NCBI GenBank assembly: GCA_013396525.1
Contig: VWYX01001123.1
Coordinates: forward strand, 82,262-146,261
Direction of reading: 5' to 3'
DNA length: 64,000 nucleotides
Source: Chaetorhynchus papuensis
Lineage: Eukaryota > Chordata > Aves > Passeriformes > Rhipiduridae
Position numbers and translations under genes: made by a program. The notes under the pieces are model-generated. The model ran no database searches, was not told the origin of the DNA, and saw only the letters and a program-made list of their open reading frames with translations. Positions 52,145 to 64,000 of the stretch are shown in pieces (position 1 is the stretch's first letter; every line of letters starts with the position of its first letter).

Positions 52145-52649
52145 ACATCCAACTCTGGGGTGCCCAACACAAGGAAGACATGGACCCATTGGACCAAATC
52201 CAGAGGAGGCCACTTTGCTATCAGAGGGCTGGAGCACCTCTCCTATGAAGACAGGTTGAGAGAGTTGGGGCTGTTCAGCCTGGAGAAGGGAGGGCTCTGG
52301 GGAGACGTCATTGGACCTTCCAGTACCTGAAGGGTGCTTCCAAGAAGGCTGGAGAGGGGCTTTTTATAAGGGCATGTAGTGATAAGAGGGACTGGCTTTG
52401 AACTGGAGGAGGGTACATTTAGATTAGGTGTTAGGAAAAAGTTCTTTTCTGTGAGGGTAGTGAGGCGCAGGAACTGGTTGCCCGGAGAAGCTGTGGATGC
52501 CCCATCCCTGCACCCTTTCAAGGCTTGGTTTAATCAGGCTTTGTGCTACCTGGTCTAGTGTGAGGGCCTGGCCAATGATAGTGGAGAGTTGTAACTAACT
52601 GATCTTTAAGATCCCTTCCAACCCAAATCCTTCTATGACTCAGATTCTA
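52145..52649 (+). mobile_element. CR1 LINE, 5'-truncated 3' end
   Basis: The + order CCAACTCTGGGGTGCCCAAC, GGAGCACCTCTCCTATGAAG, TTCAGCCTGGAGAAG, CAGTACCTGAAGGG, ATGCCCCATCCCTG and CCCTTCCAACCCAAATCCTTCTATGACTCAGATTCT is the standard CR1 3' region. It is truncated at the 5' end near 52145. Confidence 0.92.
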
Positions 52650-55600
52650 ACTACTTAAGAAAGAAGAAATATGTGTTAAAGGCTTCTGTTTCAGCAAGAG
52701 TCTCTCTATCTGCTATGGCCTCTTTACACTGAGTGGTAGATTCAAAGCCCCACAAAGTGCTGTTGATGTATAAAGTTGCTGTATCCATCTAAAGCACATT
52801 CATAAAGTGTGGAACTGAGAGAGATTGCCTGTCAGATGCCTGTTCAGTGGGTCATCACCGGTTTTTTTCGTAGGAGGTAAGAGAGTTAAGGATGTGACAA
52901 AGGTCAGTGGACCAGCATAGGGAAGTTCTGGGAGGCGTTACAGTCCAAAGGACAACCCAGTGAATCCTCCATGCTTGGAGCTTCCTCGCTGTCAGGACTG
53001 ATCAGAAGTAGAAGGCTGCTGAGATAGTTTAAAAGCCATATGGCAATCTTTCAGCCTTTCTTTACCTGGATTATGTGGTTATTCTGTGGTTGGACAGGTG
53101 TAGGATTTCAGCTGTATAGTTTTAGCTCCAGCAAGTGAGAATGTTTTGCATCAAAGATCATAGTTCCAGGAACACTACACGTTGCCACAATGTTTGGTTT
53201 GTTCAAGGTTATCAACAGGGTTCATTTCCTTTTGCCAAATTGCTTTGAATATTTATACTTCCCTGGAAATTCTGTCATGCAAAAAACCACTGTGCTTGAA
53301 CACTATTAGCTTTTGAAATGTAAAAGCATAATAAAGCACAAGAAAATATATTTTAAAGATTTATGATCTTTAAATATATTTTTATATATTTTTTTATTAA
53401 TTAAAGTAACTTTTTTTCATTTTAGATTTCAGCAGAGCTTCCCCCAAAATCAAAATAATAGTATTAATGTGAAGATAGAAGGTATTTCCTAGAATTAAAA
53501 AAAAAAGGTTAAGAATGTACTAACTTTCCTGTAAAACTTGAGCAGACTGACAGAATAGAAGCTAAATTTAAAGCCATTTTTCAAAGTTCTTAAAATTTTA
53601 CCTCATATGTTTTTCACAATATTAATAATATCATGTGTCATAGCCACTGAAATACTCTTTGGAAACTTTACCTTAATTCTTAAAAAAAGTTATCTTAGTG
53701 ACACAAGACATCAAATGGTAGGGTTCAGTAGCTTCCTGAAATAATCACTTGGGCTTCTAGCCAGACAGTTGTGTGAATAATAAAATCCTTTCCTTCTACT
53801 TTCTTAGAATAGAAAAAATAATCTTCATTTTGTTCTATCCATCTAAAACTTGGTTTTAAAGATGGGTGCATGTATAGTTTGACAAAACTTTGCTTTAAGA
53901 ATATTTCCCTATGTATCTAGTCTTACATCTATTATGAGCAGTGATTAAGAAAGGCTAAGTATATAAGATGAGGAATTGTCTAAAACCAATAAAATGGTAA
54001 AAGAAATTATCTTGCATGCTTTCTCTATTGAACTACAGTCACACTTAACTTTAGCACTAGCATTTGCTGTCATTCCAATTACAGAAACCTGGAAATAGAG
54101 AATAAGTGTTTTGTTATATACTCAGAAATAATTAAACTCTGGAGCAGGTTTCCATGACTTCTGAGTTATGTGCAGACAGTGCCGTGTAATGGAGCTGTAG
54201 TTGCTCCTGCTATTATACCAGACTGCATTGTGAAGAGAGGCATATTAGAGAGAATAAGTAAGAATGAAAGTCACACTAAAAGAAATAATTTGCCTACTGG
54301 AAACTTGAATTGGTATAATACTTTCTCTTTGACTTTTGAATTTTCTACAGAAGTAATAAGAAATCTTCAGAGTTGCCTTCAACTGCTAACAGTCAGAATG
54401 TAAAGAGAAAAGTTTGGAAGTTCAGTTTTATTCTGTCTGGCAGCTTTCTGCTGGTATCCACTCTATGTCCCTTCACTGTGTTGGTGAATAGACCATGGAC
54501 TTCGCGACTTTTAAAGTATTTGTGGGCTTGTAGAAACCTCATTTAACAAAGCTTAAAGTGAAACAATCATCATCATAAAACCCGGTGTGATTTTATAGAA
54601 AATAAAATCCACCACAAATAATATTCCACTATTTCGTGGAATTTCTACATTTTAAAAGACTGTTTGAGCTTCTCTTTGACAGAGTGCTTTCCATAACTAT
54701 GGTTTATTTCAAATCTAAAAATCATCAGGAATTAAAATTTTAAAAACAGGGGTTTTTTGAAGATGTCCCTTATATTCTTGAAATCAAAAACATGTTCTTT
54801 TCGATGTTATGTATTGTGAACCTGTAAATCAAAATTTGATATACTTGTACACGATTAACTTAATAAAAGATATTTAAATTGAAATGAAGCTCATCAAAAA
54901 TTGCTCAAACATTGCAGATTTAGTTGACAAGCCTGAAAAAAGGCAAAATTAGTAACTTTTTTGAAATTAACTTTGTACAAAGCTTCATATTTGAATTACT
55001 TTAAACAGGCCAAACCGCAAAGGGAGAGCAATGTCCTGAAGAGTTACTGTTAGTTAATTAGTCAAGTAGCACAATGTAAGCTTCTGGAGCAAGACGATAA
55101 ATGTGATTTCTGTGTGTGTGAGCAAGAAGGGAGGAAGATTCCTTTCTGTGTACACTATTGATTGTGATATTCATTGTACTGTATTTCATTGTGTCCTGGA
55201 GTGCAATGTAGCAGAACCTAGAAACCATAAAAGATGAAAGATATAATTCAAAAACCCTCAGAGAAATTGGAGATATTTTTTATAAAAAGGTGTGCAGAAA
55301 AGCACTTTAGTAATTCAGTGTCTCAGGTTTTTTACTGAAGTATGACTGTGGGGATTATGGTGTATGCAAAGGTAGCACACTTGTTTAATGACAACAAGCA
55401 CAGGATGCGGAGGAGGTTTCTTTAGCTCAGCATGTTAGAACCAATGGCTGAAAGCTGTAACTAAAGGTCTGAATTGGAAATAACCCCCCAAAACAGCTGT
55501 AGTATAAATGATGATCATTGGTACAAACTACCAATTGATGCAAAACACATGATGAGACATGGCTGCATATCTACTGTCTGTTGCTGACTCATAAGTTGTC

Positions 55601-58600
55601 TCACATTCTTATTATTAAGAAATCTCTGCATCTTAGATGCCCTCACTCCTAGGTCTTATAATATAAAATGTTAAATAAACTGAAATTATATGTAATTATT
55701 TTTTTTAAAATATAATTTCTTATTGTAATACATTCTTACTTAAATGACTTGGTAAATCAGGTAGTATATGTATTGGCTGATTCATATATGAGGAAGTTAT
55801 TTTCTACAGTGAATAAATGGGCTTCTCTGGAGAGCTACTAAACAGAATTTTATTTTCTGTGCAGGATAGGGATTGTTTGTTTAAGGTTGTAATATTAAGT
55901 AATGCAAGACTAGAAAGATATATCATCCTTCAAAGGACCTTGGTTTTAAAGTTGAGAAAACAGTCTTATCCCTACAACCACTGAATTGCAGCAGAAAAAC
56001 AAATATATTAGCCAGTAAAAGAAACATGAATTTCCCTCCAAAATTCATATAAATATTTTACAATTACCTAATTTCTCAAGGCCTAAATTGATTAAAAATA
56101 GTTTATATGTTTTTTTCTGAACCTGTAACCTTCAGGACAGTTTAATCATGTCCTGTCTGACTCTTGCTCTGCAGTACTGTAGGTAAACAGTGCATCAGTG
56201 CCCCCTGCAGCCTTAAAACACTAGCATGACAGTTAAAAAAAACCCCAATGCTATCGATCTTTGTAGGAATAACTATTCAGAAAAAGAACAGCTTTAAATC
56301 CTGTTGTATCCATTCCTTTTTTTATCCTTCCTTCTTTAAAAGTGAAATTGCAGCTCTTGGGTAAAGAAAAAATTCTTCAGAAATGTAACCTAAAATTCAA
56401 GACAGACCTTGATATATTTGTGAGAATAAAAAGTCCTTTTTTTAACATTCAAATACACTGACATATGAAAAGCAGAAACCAGAAGCATAAGAAATTCAGA
56501 ATATACACGTAAAATGAATAGTTATAAAAAAGAAAGAAATTCTGACTCTCAGAAGACCAATTTCTGTAATGTATAGAATGTTCAGAGAATAGAGAAATGC
56601 TGCTTCATTTGTGCTAAACTGTAGGTATTCATGCATTTTCATGTATATTACTGAAAATTTGCTCAAAATTACACATATAATATAAAGATAAGTTTGGGGT
56701 TTGTTTCCTCTCATTCAGCTCCTACACACATACTTCCAAAGTCATTGGCAAATTTCTAGACACAGTATTAGTTTTGGGTATTCAGATTTCTTTTGAAACT
56801 CTGAAGTTTCAATGAAGCAATGGCTGGCAACAGTAGAAATCTAAAGTAATTAATCTGTGTGTGGGAAGAAGGAAGGTTTTCAGCTCATAAAACCATGAGT
56901 TAAAATTACAAACAGTGCCAAAAGGAGGGCATGAACATAAATAAAATTAATTTTAAGGAAACACCTGTGTCTATTCAGTGCAGGAATTTGTTGAGATGCA
57001 CACGCTTCGGACCAGTTTTCTGAAGCCAGATTTCCCCATTTTCTGTCTCTATACCCATGCTAAAATTAACAGCTAAATAGGAGATGATGCTGCACTGCTA
57101 GAACCCATACTAGGTCCTACTTCACCAAAAAAAAAAGTGACTTGGCATTCCTTAACTGCAAAAAAATTCCTTATTTAAATAGCAGGATATAATGTGAAGT
57201 TTTTACATCTGTAAGGATGAAGGCTGGACGCCAAATGACATTAGTTAATTCACAATGCATTAATTTCTTAGAACTAACTGTCTAACATAGTTCACTGATG
57301 TTATAAAATTGAGTAAGTATTGTATGGAAATGACAGGAAATGATTAAATCTCTTCTGGGCACTATAAACACAAGTGTGACATAAGTAATTGGCTTCCAGC
57401 ATTTATGAATTATAAAATCCATTTCATAAACCAGGAGATATAAAGTATTCTTGACTGAATTAAAGTATATGAAAGAAATTTGGCAGCATTCAGAACTTTT
57501 AAGTGGAGAGATAGTTCTTGTTGCAAGTGAGATTAGTTTTATTTACAACAAATAACTTTTTCCCCTAAGAATAAATTTCTAATATAAATAGGGTAAGGTA
57601 AGTTCTCTGGTTTGGGAATATGGCCATGCAACCTTTAATAGATTTTCATCAAATTTTATTAATTAAATAAAATTACTATTTTTTTGCATTGGAAGGTATA
57701 TGTGTACCTCCTAAGCCCCACTAAGCCCTTTGCAGATGGCAAAGCACAATCTACTTGCCTTTAAGGGTTTTATTTTCATAATTTAAATCTATGGCTTAGA
57801 TATTTTAAGTCTTGGTTACTAAATGAGTTGTCTGTATTTTTCACAAAGAAACCAAGTTTGGGGTTTTTTTAATTAAGAAAGTAAGCAAAACATATCTTAC
57901 ACATACATCTTACATCTTTTAACCTCCTGACTGCATTCATAAAGTTGTTTTATTGATATGATGATGAGCATTTGGCTGATATTTTTAAATCTGACTTGCT
58001 TTGGTGTAATGACCCTCTTAAATTACTAATATCAATGCTTTAAATATATCTGCCCTTCATGATTTAAAGTTACTCAAGAAAGAATGGCTGAAAAATATAT
58101 TTCAGTTTCAAGGTAACAATGAAAAGCATTTTCTGCCATTGAGAATAATCTCCTGGTTTTGCCTCAGGTTTCTTTTTTACTCTTGTTTTGAGACTTTTTA
58201 TGTAGTTGGAAAGACCAATTAGTTTTGCAAGTGGTGTTGCCTATTGCTGAGTCATAGCCGGGTACCCATACCATCAATGACACAGCACTTGGGTTCAGGT
58301 GGTGTTTAAGATAATGAGAAGCTCTTAGGATCAATGAATGCAAAATATCCAAAACTCCCAATGTTACCCTGGAACAGCATGACCACCTGCTAATTTCAAT
58401 ATAACATAGTTTTATTTTACTATGTTTTCTATCTCTCTGTGATCTTGCCCTGTCTAAGCCTTTAGGCTGATAAGATGATGGGAGGGTATGAATAATCCAG
58501 TTATAACATTTTTCTGTTAGATAATCCACATCAAGACAAGTCAACTCCTTAACTATTCCTAATAATCATAATCCTAATCAAAAGTGAATAGTTTAATGCA

Positions 58601-59179
58601 GAGCAGTGGCATGTTCTTTTGCTGCGCTTGATCTTAGTTCCTGTGCAGTCTTGAATATTGCTCACGTGTTGAAAGGAAAGACAGAAATCTGCTGACAAGG
58701 CATCTGGAGTGTCCTTATTTCTTGTTTGTGAACTGTTATTTTTTTCTCCCAGTTCTTCACACTAAAAATAAAACTTAGTCTTGATAAGGTTGCCTGTTAC
58801 TATGTCTCCATATTTTAAGATTTTCCTAAGTTGTAGTCACATTCTGTTACACATTTTAAAGTAACAGCAGTCTCTTCATCGCAAACTTAAATTGCTTAAA
58901 CTGTTAGAAAGATTATTTTTGGTTGTAAAAAGGTATATCATTCTTTGCTGTAAAGGTATGTGATTTATGGGAAATGCTTTTAGGAAATGTTTTCAATACG
59001 TAAAAGTGATTTGGGAGGTTTTTCATGTGCATAACCAAAACACAAATGATTTTAAGTGTGACATAATGAGTAGAAGTAGGAATTTTTCCTCACTCATCAC
59101 AGTTGTTTTATTTAGTACCATCTCTAGTCGACGGAGAAAGGTGGTTACTTTTCTTAGAATGTGATGGGCTGAATGTGCC

Positions 59180-59216
59180 TGTCTCTGCATATAGAGTCTC
59201 TGTCTCTGCATATAGA
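59180..59216. repeat. 21-bp tandem duplication
   Basis: TGTCTCTGCATATAGAGTCTC is followed by TGTCTCTGCATATAGA, so 16 bp recur at a 21-bp spacing. Confidence 0.85.
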
Positions 59217-59984
59217 TCATCTACAGGGAGAACCAAGGTTATCAGTTCAGGCAAGTTTCGAAGCTCTTATGCGATAATGTTTGAAAAAGTGAATTCTGTC
59301 CTAGAATTTTATTTGAAGACGAAATTTCTTTAAATATTTAGGAGGGAAAAGACTATTTGGGGTGGCATTTTGATGCCTTGGAGAATTAGGAATTGAAAAG
59401 AGATTGAACATGAGGTCATAAGTATCAAATTCCTTAATTACTTTGTTATTGATGGTTCTTGTTGGTGCTGTCAACATCATTGTTACAGTATTTGTTCACT
59501 CTCAGGTAAAGTGAGAGTGTTCATTACAAAAAACACATTTGGGCCAAAATTCAAATAGCTTTGCAATTGCATGAAAGACAAATATTACTTACTCCAGCAT
59601 TTAAGAGTCTTCCTTCAGGAAAATTGCACTAATAAGAACATAGCATTGTTTAGTGTACCCTTACAGTCATTCCAAGAAGGAAAAGTCATCTACCAGCATT
59701 GCATCTTACACTGGGACACATTAAAATATGATATTGCTGTAGGAAAAAAAAATATTAAATTTTAAGCAATAGCTGCCAGCAGATAAAAGGACACACATAT
59801 GAATATCCAAAACTGAATTTTTAATTCTTAAACAGAAACCTCCTATTTCAATCAAAACCGGTGGTTGTACACTTTGACAATGTCTGGACCAAAAAATAGT
59901 AGCACATCCTGAAGCCTGCAGTTCGTAAAGTGACATGAGATAAAAGCACTATTTAAGAGGCTGATCCCACATTGTATTTCTGCA

Positions 59985-62226
59985 CAGAGAGACTATTGGT
60001 GGATGGGGGCTGTCTGGGGCACAGCTACCATGAAATAGAGAGTTTTCAATTCCCAGAGAATTAAGGAAGGAGATCAACTAAACCTCTACCTTAGACTTAG
60101 GGAGGGCAGATTTTGGGTGCCTGTTCAGTACTCTGCTTCAGAAAGTCCCTTAGAAAACAGTCTTTAATAACGGAGAGGTACAGGAGGCTGGACTTACTTT
60201 AAGAAGGAAATCTTAAATATTGCAAGAGGAGGTTATCCCTGTATGCCAAAGGATGAGCCAGTGGGGAAGAAGGCTGGCCTGGCTGAACAGGGGTTTTTCA
60301 CAGAACCTCAGAACAAAAAGACAGTTTAAGACCATTGGATGAAGAGGCAGGCAACTCAGGAAGAGTACAAGGATATCATTAGGTCATGTAGAGAGAAAAT
60401 TAGAGAAGGAAAAGCTCCACTAGAATTCAATCTGGCCGCTGCTGTGAAAGATAATAAAAAGTGTTTTTATAAATACATTATCAGCAAAAGGAGGGACAAG
60501 GAAAATCTCCATCCTTTACTGGATGTGGAGGGGAACATTGTCACCAAGAAAGAGGAAAAGACTGAGGTACTTAACTCCTTCTTTACCTCATTCTTTAACA
60601 GAAAGACCAGTTATCCTCAGGACAACCCACTGCCTGAGCTGGTAGGAGCAGAATAGACCCCCTATAATCCAGGAGGAACAAATTAGTGACCTGCTGAGCC
60701 ACTTAGACACTCTGAAGTCTGATGGGCCAGATGGGATTCACCCAAGGTCACTGAGACAGGTGGCGGAAGAGCTCACCAAGCCACTCTCCATCATTTATCA
60801 TCAGTTTTGGCTAAATGTCAAGGTCTTAGATGACTGAAGGTTGGTGAGTGTGATGCCCATCTACAAGAAGGGCTGGAAGGAGGATCTGGGGAACTACAGG
60901 CCTGTCAGCCTGGCCTCAGTGCCGGGGAAGGTTATGGAACAGATTATTTTGAGTGCCACCGTGCAGCATGTACAGGACAAGGGTATCAGGCCCAGCCATA
61001 TGGGCTTAGGAAAGGCAGATCCTTCTTGACCAAGCTTTTATAGACCAGGTGACCCACCTGGTGGATGAGGGAGAGGCTGTGGACATTGTCTACCTGGACT
61101 TCAGTAAAGCCTTTGATACTGTCTCCCACAGCATTCTCCTGGAGATGTTGGTAGCCCATGGCTTGAGCAGGAACACACTGCACAGGGTTAAGAACTGTCT
61201 GGATGGCTGGGCCCAGAGAGTGGTGCTGAATAGTGCTGCATCCATGTGATGGCCGGTCACTAGTGGGGTTCCCCAGGGCTTGGTATTGGGACCAGTCTTG
61301 CTTAATATTTTTTTGATGAACTGGATGAGGAAATAGAGTGCACTCTCAGTCAGTTTGCAGATGAAACCAATCTGGGTGGGAGTGTTGGTCTGCTGGAAGG
61401 TAGGAATACTCTACAAAGGGATATGGACAGGCTGGATCAATGGGCTGTGGCCAGCTGTGAGGTTCAACGAGGCAAAATGCTGGGTTCTGTGCTTGGGTCA
61501 CAACAAGCCCATGCAGCACTACAGCCTGGAGGCAGAGTGGCTGGAAAGCTGCCCAGAGGAAAAGGACCTGGGGGTGCGGGTCAACTGCAGCTGAACATGA
61601 GCCAGTGTGTGCCCAGGTGGCCAAGAAAGCCAGTGGCATCCTGGCCTGTATCAGCAATAGTGTGGCCAGCAGGACCAGGGCAGTGATTGTCCCCCTGTAC
61701 TCAGCACTGGTGAAGCCACACCTCAAGTTCTGGGCTCCTCAATACAAGAAAGACATTGAGGGTCTGAGTCCAGAGAAGGGCAATGAAGCTGGGACAGGGT
61801 CTGGAGAGTAAATCATAGGAAGAGCAGCTGAAGGACCTGGGGTTATTTAGCCTGGAGAAAAGAAGGCTTAGGGGAGACCTTATCCCTCTCTACACCTTGT
61901 TAGTTGCCAGGTGGGGGTTAGCCTCTTCTCCCAGTGACAGGAACAGGTAACAAGTGACAGAACCAGAGGAAATGGTTTCAAGATGGACCAGGGGAGGTTC
62001 AGGTTGGACAAAAGGAAGAATTTCTTCACTGAAAGTGGTCAGGCATTGGAACAGGCTGCCCAGGGAAGTGGTGGACTCCCCAGCCCTGGAAGTGTTCGAG
62101 AAATGACTGAATGTGTCACTTATTGCTGTTGTTTAGTTGACAGGGTGGTATTTGATCAAAAGTTGGAGTCAATGGTCTTGGAGTTTTTTTCCAACCATAA
62201 TTATTCTTTGATTCTGTAATTCTATT
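59985..62226 (+). pseudogene. CR1 LINE copy, about 2.2 kb, decayed ORF2
   Basis: This is the longest element in the window. Translation gives broken ORF2 pieces in order: an upstream linker (60339-60656, with NNKK-type block and NSFFTSFF), the pre-RT block (60680-60760), IYKKGWKEDLGNYRPVSLAS (60859-60920), VDIVYLDFSKAFDTVSHS (61080-61130) and a block at 61340-61600. The catalytic FADD site is FADE at 61354-61365 (GAA in place of the second Asp codon). Stops and frameshifts separate the blocks. The 3' end, ATTCTTTGATTCTGTAATTCTA, finishes near 62226. The 5' boundary is approximate: non-CR1 sequence gives way to it near 59985. No endonuclease domain is present, so it is 5' truncated and cannot mobilise itself. 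Confidence 0.9.
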
Positions 62227-63248
62227 TTTTTTTGGGGAAAGATGGGTGCTGGGTGTTCTGGAGAGAAAAGTTAGTGCTGAAAAATAAGACTTCCTGAAAA
62301 GAAGATATAGTCTTGGACAAAAGAAGAGGGCCAGGAAAGAAGAAGGTGAACATCCTGGCTGGAAGAAAGATCCTGGAAGTGCAGGAGGGTACTGAAGATA
62401 AGCAAGGTGCATGGAGATGAATACCAGGGGATGCACAAGGACCATGGCTGGTAACAGTCACGACCAATTACTACAAACAGCAGCTCAGTGTGAATCAACA
62501 TGACCTTCCACTCGAGCTTCACAGAGCAGCAGCAACCTCCCTGCTGGAAGTGAAAGTGGAAGCCCACTGAACATAACGGGGCATGAGGGGACTGCGGGCA
62601 CGTGGGAGTGCATGAGATAAACAAGTAGGATAACAGCTCTGATCTCATCGGTTCTTAAATGAACCCCATGACCCAGTTTAAGTATGGGCTGTTGTTTAGT
62701 CTCTCATCTGTGTCATGCACTTTATTGATTATAAAATAATTTTTTCCTCCCTGAAAAAACTTACATAAGGCCTATTATTTTTGTTTCTTATCTTTTACCT
62801 TGTAAAATTCTATTTGGGAGTTTCAGGTGTTGTATTTTTTCATTTTCTCAGTTAATATTATGGGGATTTTTTGACCTGTCATATTTACAGTGCTCTTTCT
62901 TATGCACTCCATGAGAATGCAGTAATATTTTAATTAAATGCCAAATTACTGGTGAATAAATGATGTTTGTGTTTGTGCATGCCAGCCATTCTCCAGCATT
63001 AAGATATAATTAGAAATTAAGTCTGGAAGAAAGACGAGATGATACATAACCGTACTCTGCCTTTTTAACTCTTTCTGTACTAATAATTTCAACATATCTG
63101 TCTCATCTTGCTTTCAGGACAGCTTTTATGGTAACTTCTATAGTGTGTGATACAGAATGCTTTTTTTTATTCCTATTTCTCTCTAGTAACACAGTCTTTG
63201 AATAGCCAAAAGCTTTCTATCCAGGAATCCTAATTAATATTTTTAAAA

Positions 63249-63821
63249 TGTCATGGTTTAACCCCAGCTGGCAACTAACCCCCACTCAGCCACTTGCTCG
63301 GTTCTCCCTGGTGGGATAGGGGAGAGAATCAGAAGGTATAAGTAAGAAAATTTGTGGGTGGAGATAAAGACGGTTTAATAGGTAAGGCTGAAGCTATGGA
63401 CAAGCAAAGCAAAACGAGGAATTCATTCACCACTTCCCATAGGCAGGTGGATGCTCAGCCATGTCCAGGAAAGCACTGCTCCATCACTTGCAACACTGAC
63501 TTGGGATGATAAATGCCATCACTCCGAATGTTCCCTCTTCCTTCTTCTTCCCTCGGCTTTATATGCTGAGCATGACACAATGGTGTGTCCCTTTGGGCAG
63601 CTGGGATCAGGCTGTGTGCCTTTCCAACTCCTTGTACACTCCCAGCCTGCTCACTGGTGGCGTGGGGTGAGGACCAGAGAATGCCTTGACTGTGTGCAAA
63701 GACTGTGTGGCAGTAAGTAAAACATCTCTGTATTACCAACACTGTTCTCAGTACAAATCCAAAACACAGACCCACAGCTGCTACTGTAACTCTATCCCAG
63801 TCAAAACCACAAACGTAGATC
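63249..63821 (-). mobile_element. Endogenous-retrovirus LTR, minus strand
   Basis: On the minus strand the order is TGTGGTTTTGACTGGGATAG, a U3 block, a TATAAAG box (complement of 63557-63563), GGAGTGATGGCAT, GAATGAATTCCTCG, a TATTAAA block (complement of 63374-63380), and the end GGGGTTAAACCATGACA. These features match an LTR common in bird genomes. TG and CA termini are present, but the inverted repeats are imperfect and no matching target duplication is visible. No internal retroviral gene lies next to it, so it is probably a solo or partial LTR. The 106-codon minus frame through it is not a gene. Confidence 0.82.
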
Positions 63822-64000
63822 TCCCCTACTTCTATTAAGTAGGTAAGAACTATTTTCAGCTCATGGGGAAACTAATCCTAAAAGAAATAAGGCAGTCTCT
63901 CTGTAAAAATTGTTTAAAGGCCGAAACTATTCTTTTGTGAGACATCTAAAGGCAAAGTATGTACTCTCAAAACTGCACTTTATCTGTAATGTAGTCAGGG

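Larger units (their letters stand above)
44599..64000 (+). other. EYS: EYS intron (5' part), at least 19.4 kb
   Basis: This sequence follows the donor at 44599. It contains A-rich runs just after the exon (44706-44750), a possible MIR-like relic (45440-45580), an (AC)12 microsatellite (49338-49361), a back-to-back CR1 pair (52044-52649), a long CR1 copy (59985-62226) and a minus-strand LTR (63249-63821). The stretch 62227-62640, between CR1 and LTR, is purine-rich and GC-richer than average, and I could not assign it. The stretches 45581-49337, 49362-52043 and 52650-59984 show no recognisable exon, including no EGF-like cysteine pattern with splice sites, although divergent or very short exons could be missed by eye. 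Confidence 0.7.

Noticed and set aside
60339..61249. Several + frames as host genes
   Set aside because: They are successive broken pieces of CR1 ORF2 including SKAFDTV; the other-frame and minus frames there are shadows.
62116..62648. Three overlapping minus frames of 81-125 codons
   Set aside because: They read antisense through a purine-rich stretch, giving Ser/Phe/Leu/Pro bias. None shows a domain.
63455..63775. 106-codon minus frame and 89-codon + frame
   Set aside because: Both lie inside the LTR and have no coding motif.
1..64000. CRISPR array, operon, riboswitch or prokaryotic defence system
   Set aside because: No spaced direct repeats, no dense same-strand ORFs and no ribosome-binding context. 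The sequence is vertebrate intronic DNA.
1..64000. tRNA, rRNA or other structured RNA genes
   Set aside because: I saw no A-box/B-box pair with a foldable cloverleaf and no rRNA-like block. The hairpin at 38617-38639 is too short to assign.

Overview
This window is vertebrate genomic DNA, almost certainly from a bird. It is AT-rich, has no operon-like gene packing, carries many CR1 LINE copies ending in the ATTCTATG-type 3' octamer repeats typical of avian CR1, and has two clear endogenous-retrovirus LTRs of a type common in avian genomes. I saw no prokaryotic features.

The only gene I can support is on the + strand. It consists of three short, intact coding exons at 1113-1204, 17391-17541 and 44486-44598. 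They join in phase (0-to-2, 2-to-0, 0-to-2) and together encode about 118 residues of one laminin G domain. I read this as part of EYS (eyes shut homolog, a photoreceptor extracellular matrix protein), most likely its first laminin G domain. The exons are separated by introns of about 16.2 kb and 26.9 kb, and the last intron runs at least 19.4 kb to the window edge without another exon that I could see. The window is therefore a slice through the middle of a very large gene.

The introns hold the following. Younger CR1 copies lie at 3262-3780, 7715-8462, 25258-25428, 29320-29496, 29498-30645, 52044-52649 and 59985-62226 (the last about 2.2 kb, with recognisable reverse transcriptase). CR1 relics lie at 13509-13700 (minus strand), 9708-9960 and 21085-21510, and very old LINE-like relics near 5570-5900, 24840-26110 and 42595-44060. 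A clean solo LTR with terminal inverted repeats and a 4-bp target duplication lies at 33460-33944, a minus-strand LTR at 63249-63821, and an LTR-like fragment at 29039-29266. Minor repeats include an (AC)12 microsatellite and a G/T-rich tract.

I did not find an obviously new biological system. The least explained segment is 30650-32525, which is less AT-rich than its surroundings and carries long, decayed, coding-like reading frames on the minus strand. Part of it could be an old DNA-transposon transposase, but that is tentative. Repeat subfamily names and the exon correspondence with human EYS come from memory and should be checked by RepeatMasker and by alignment.
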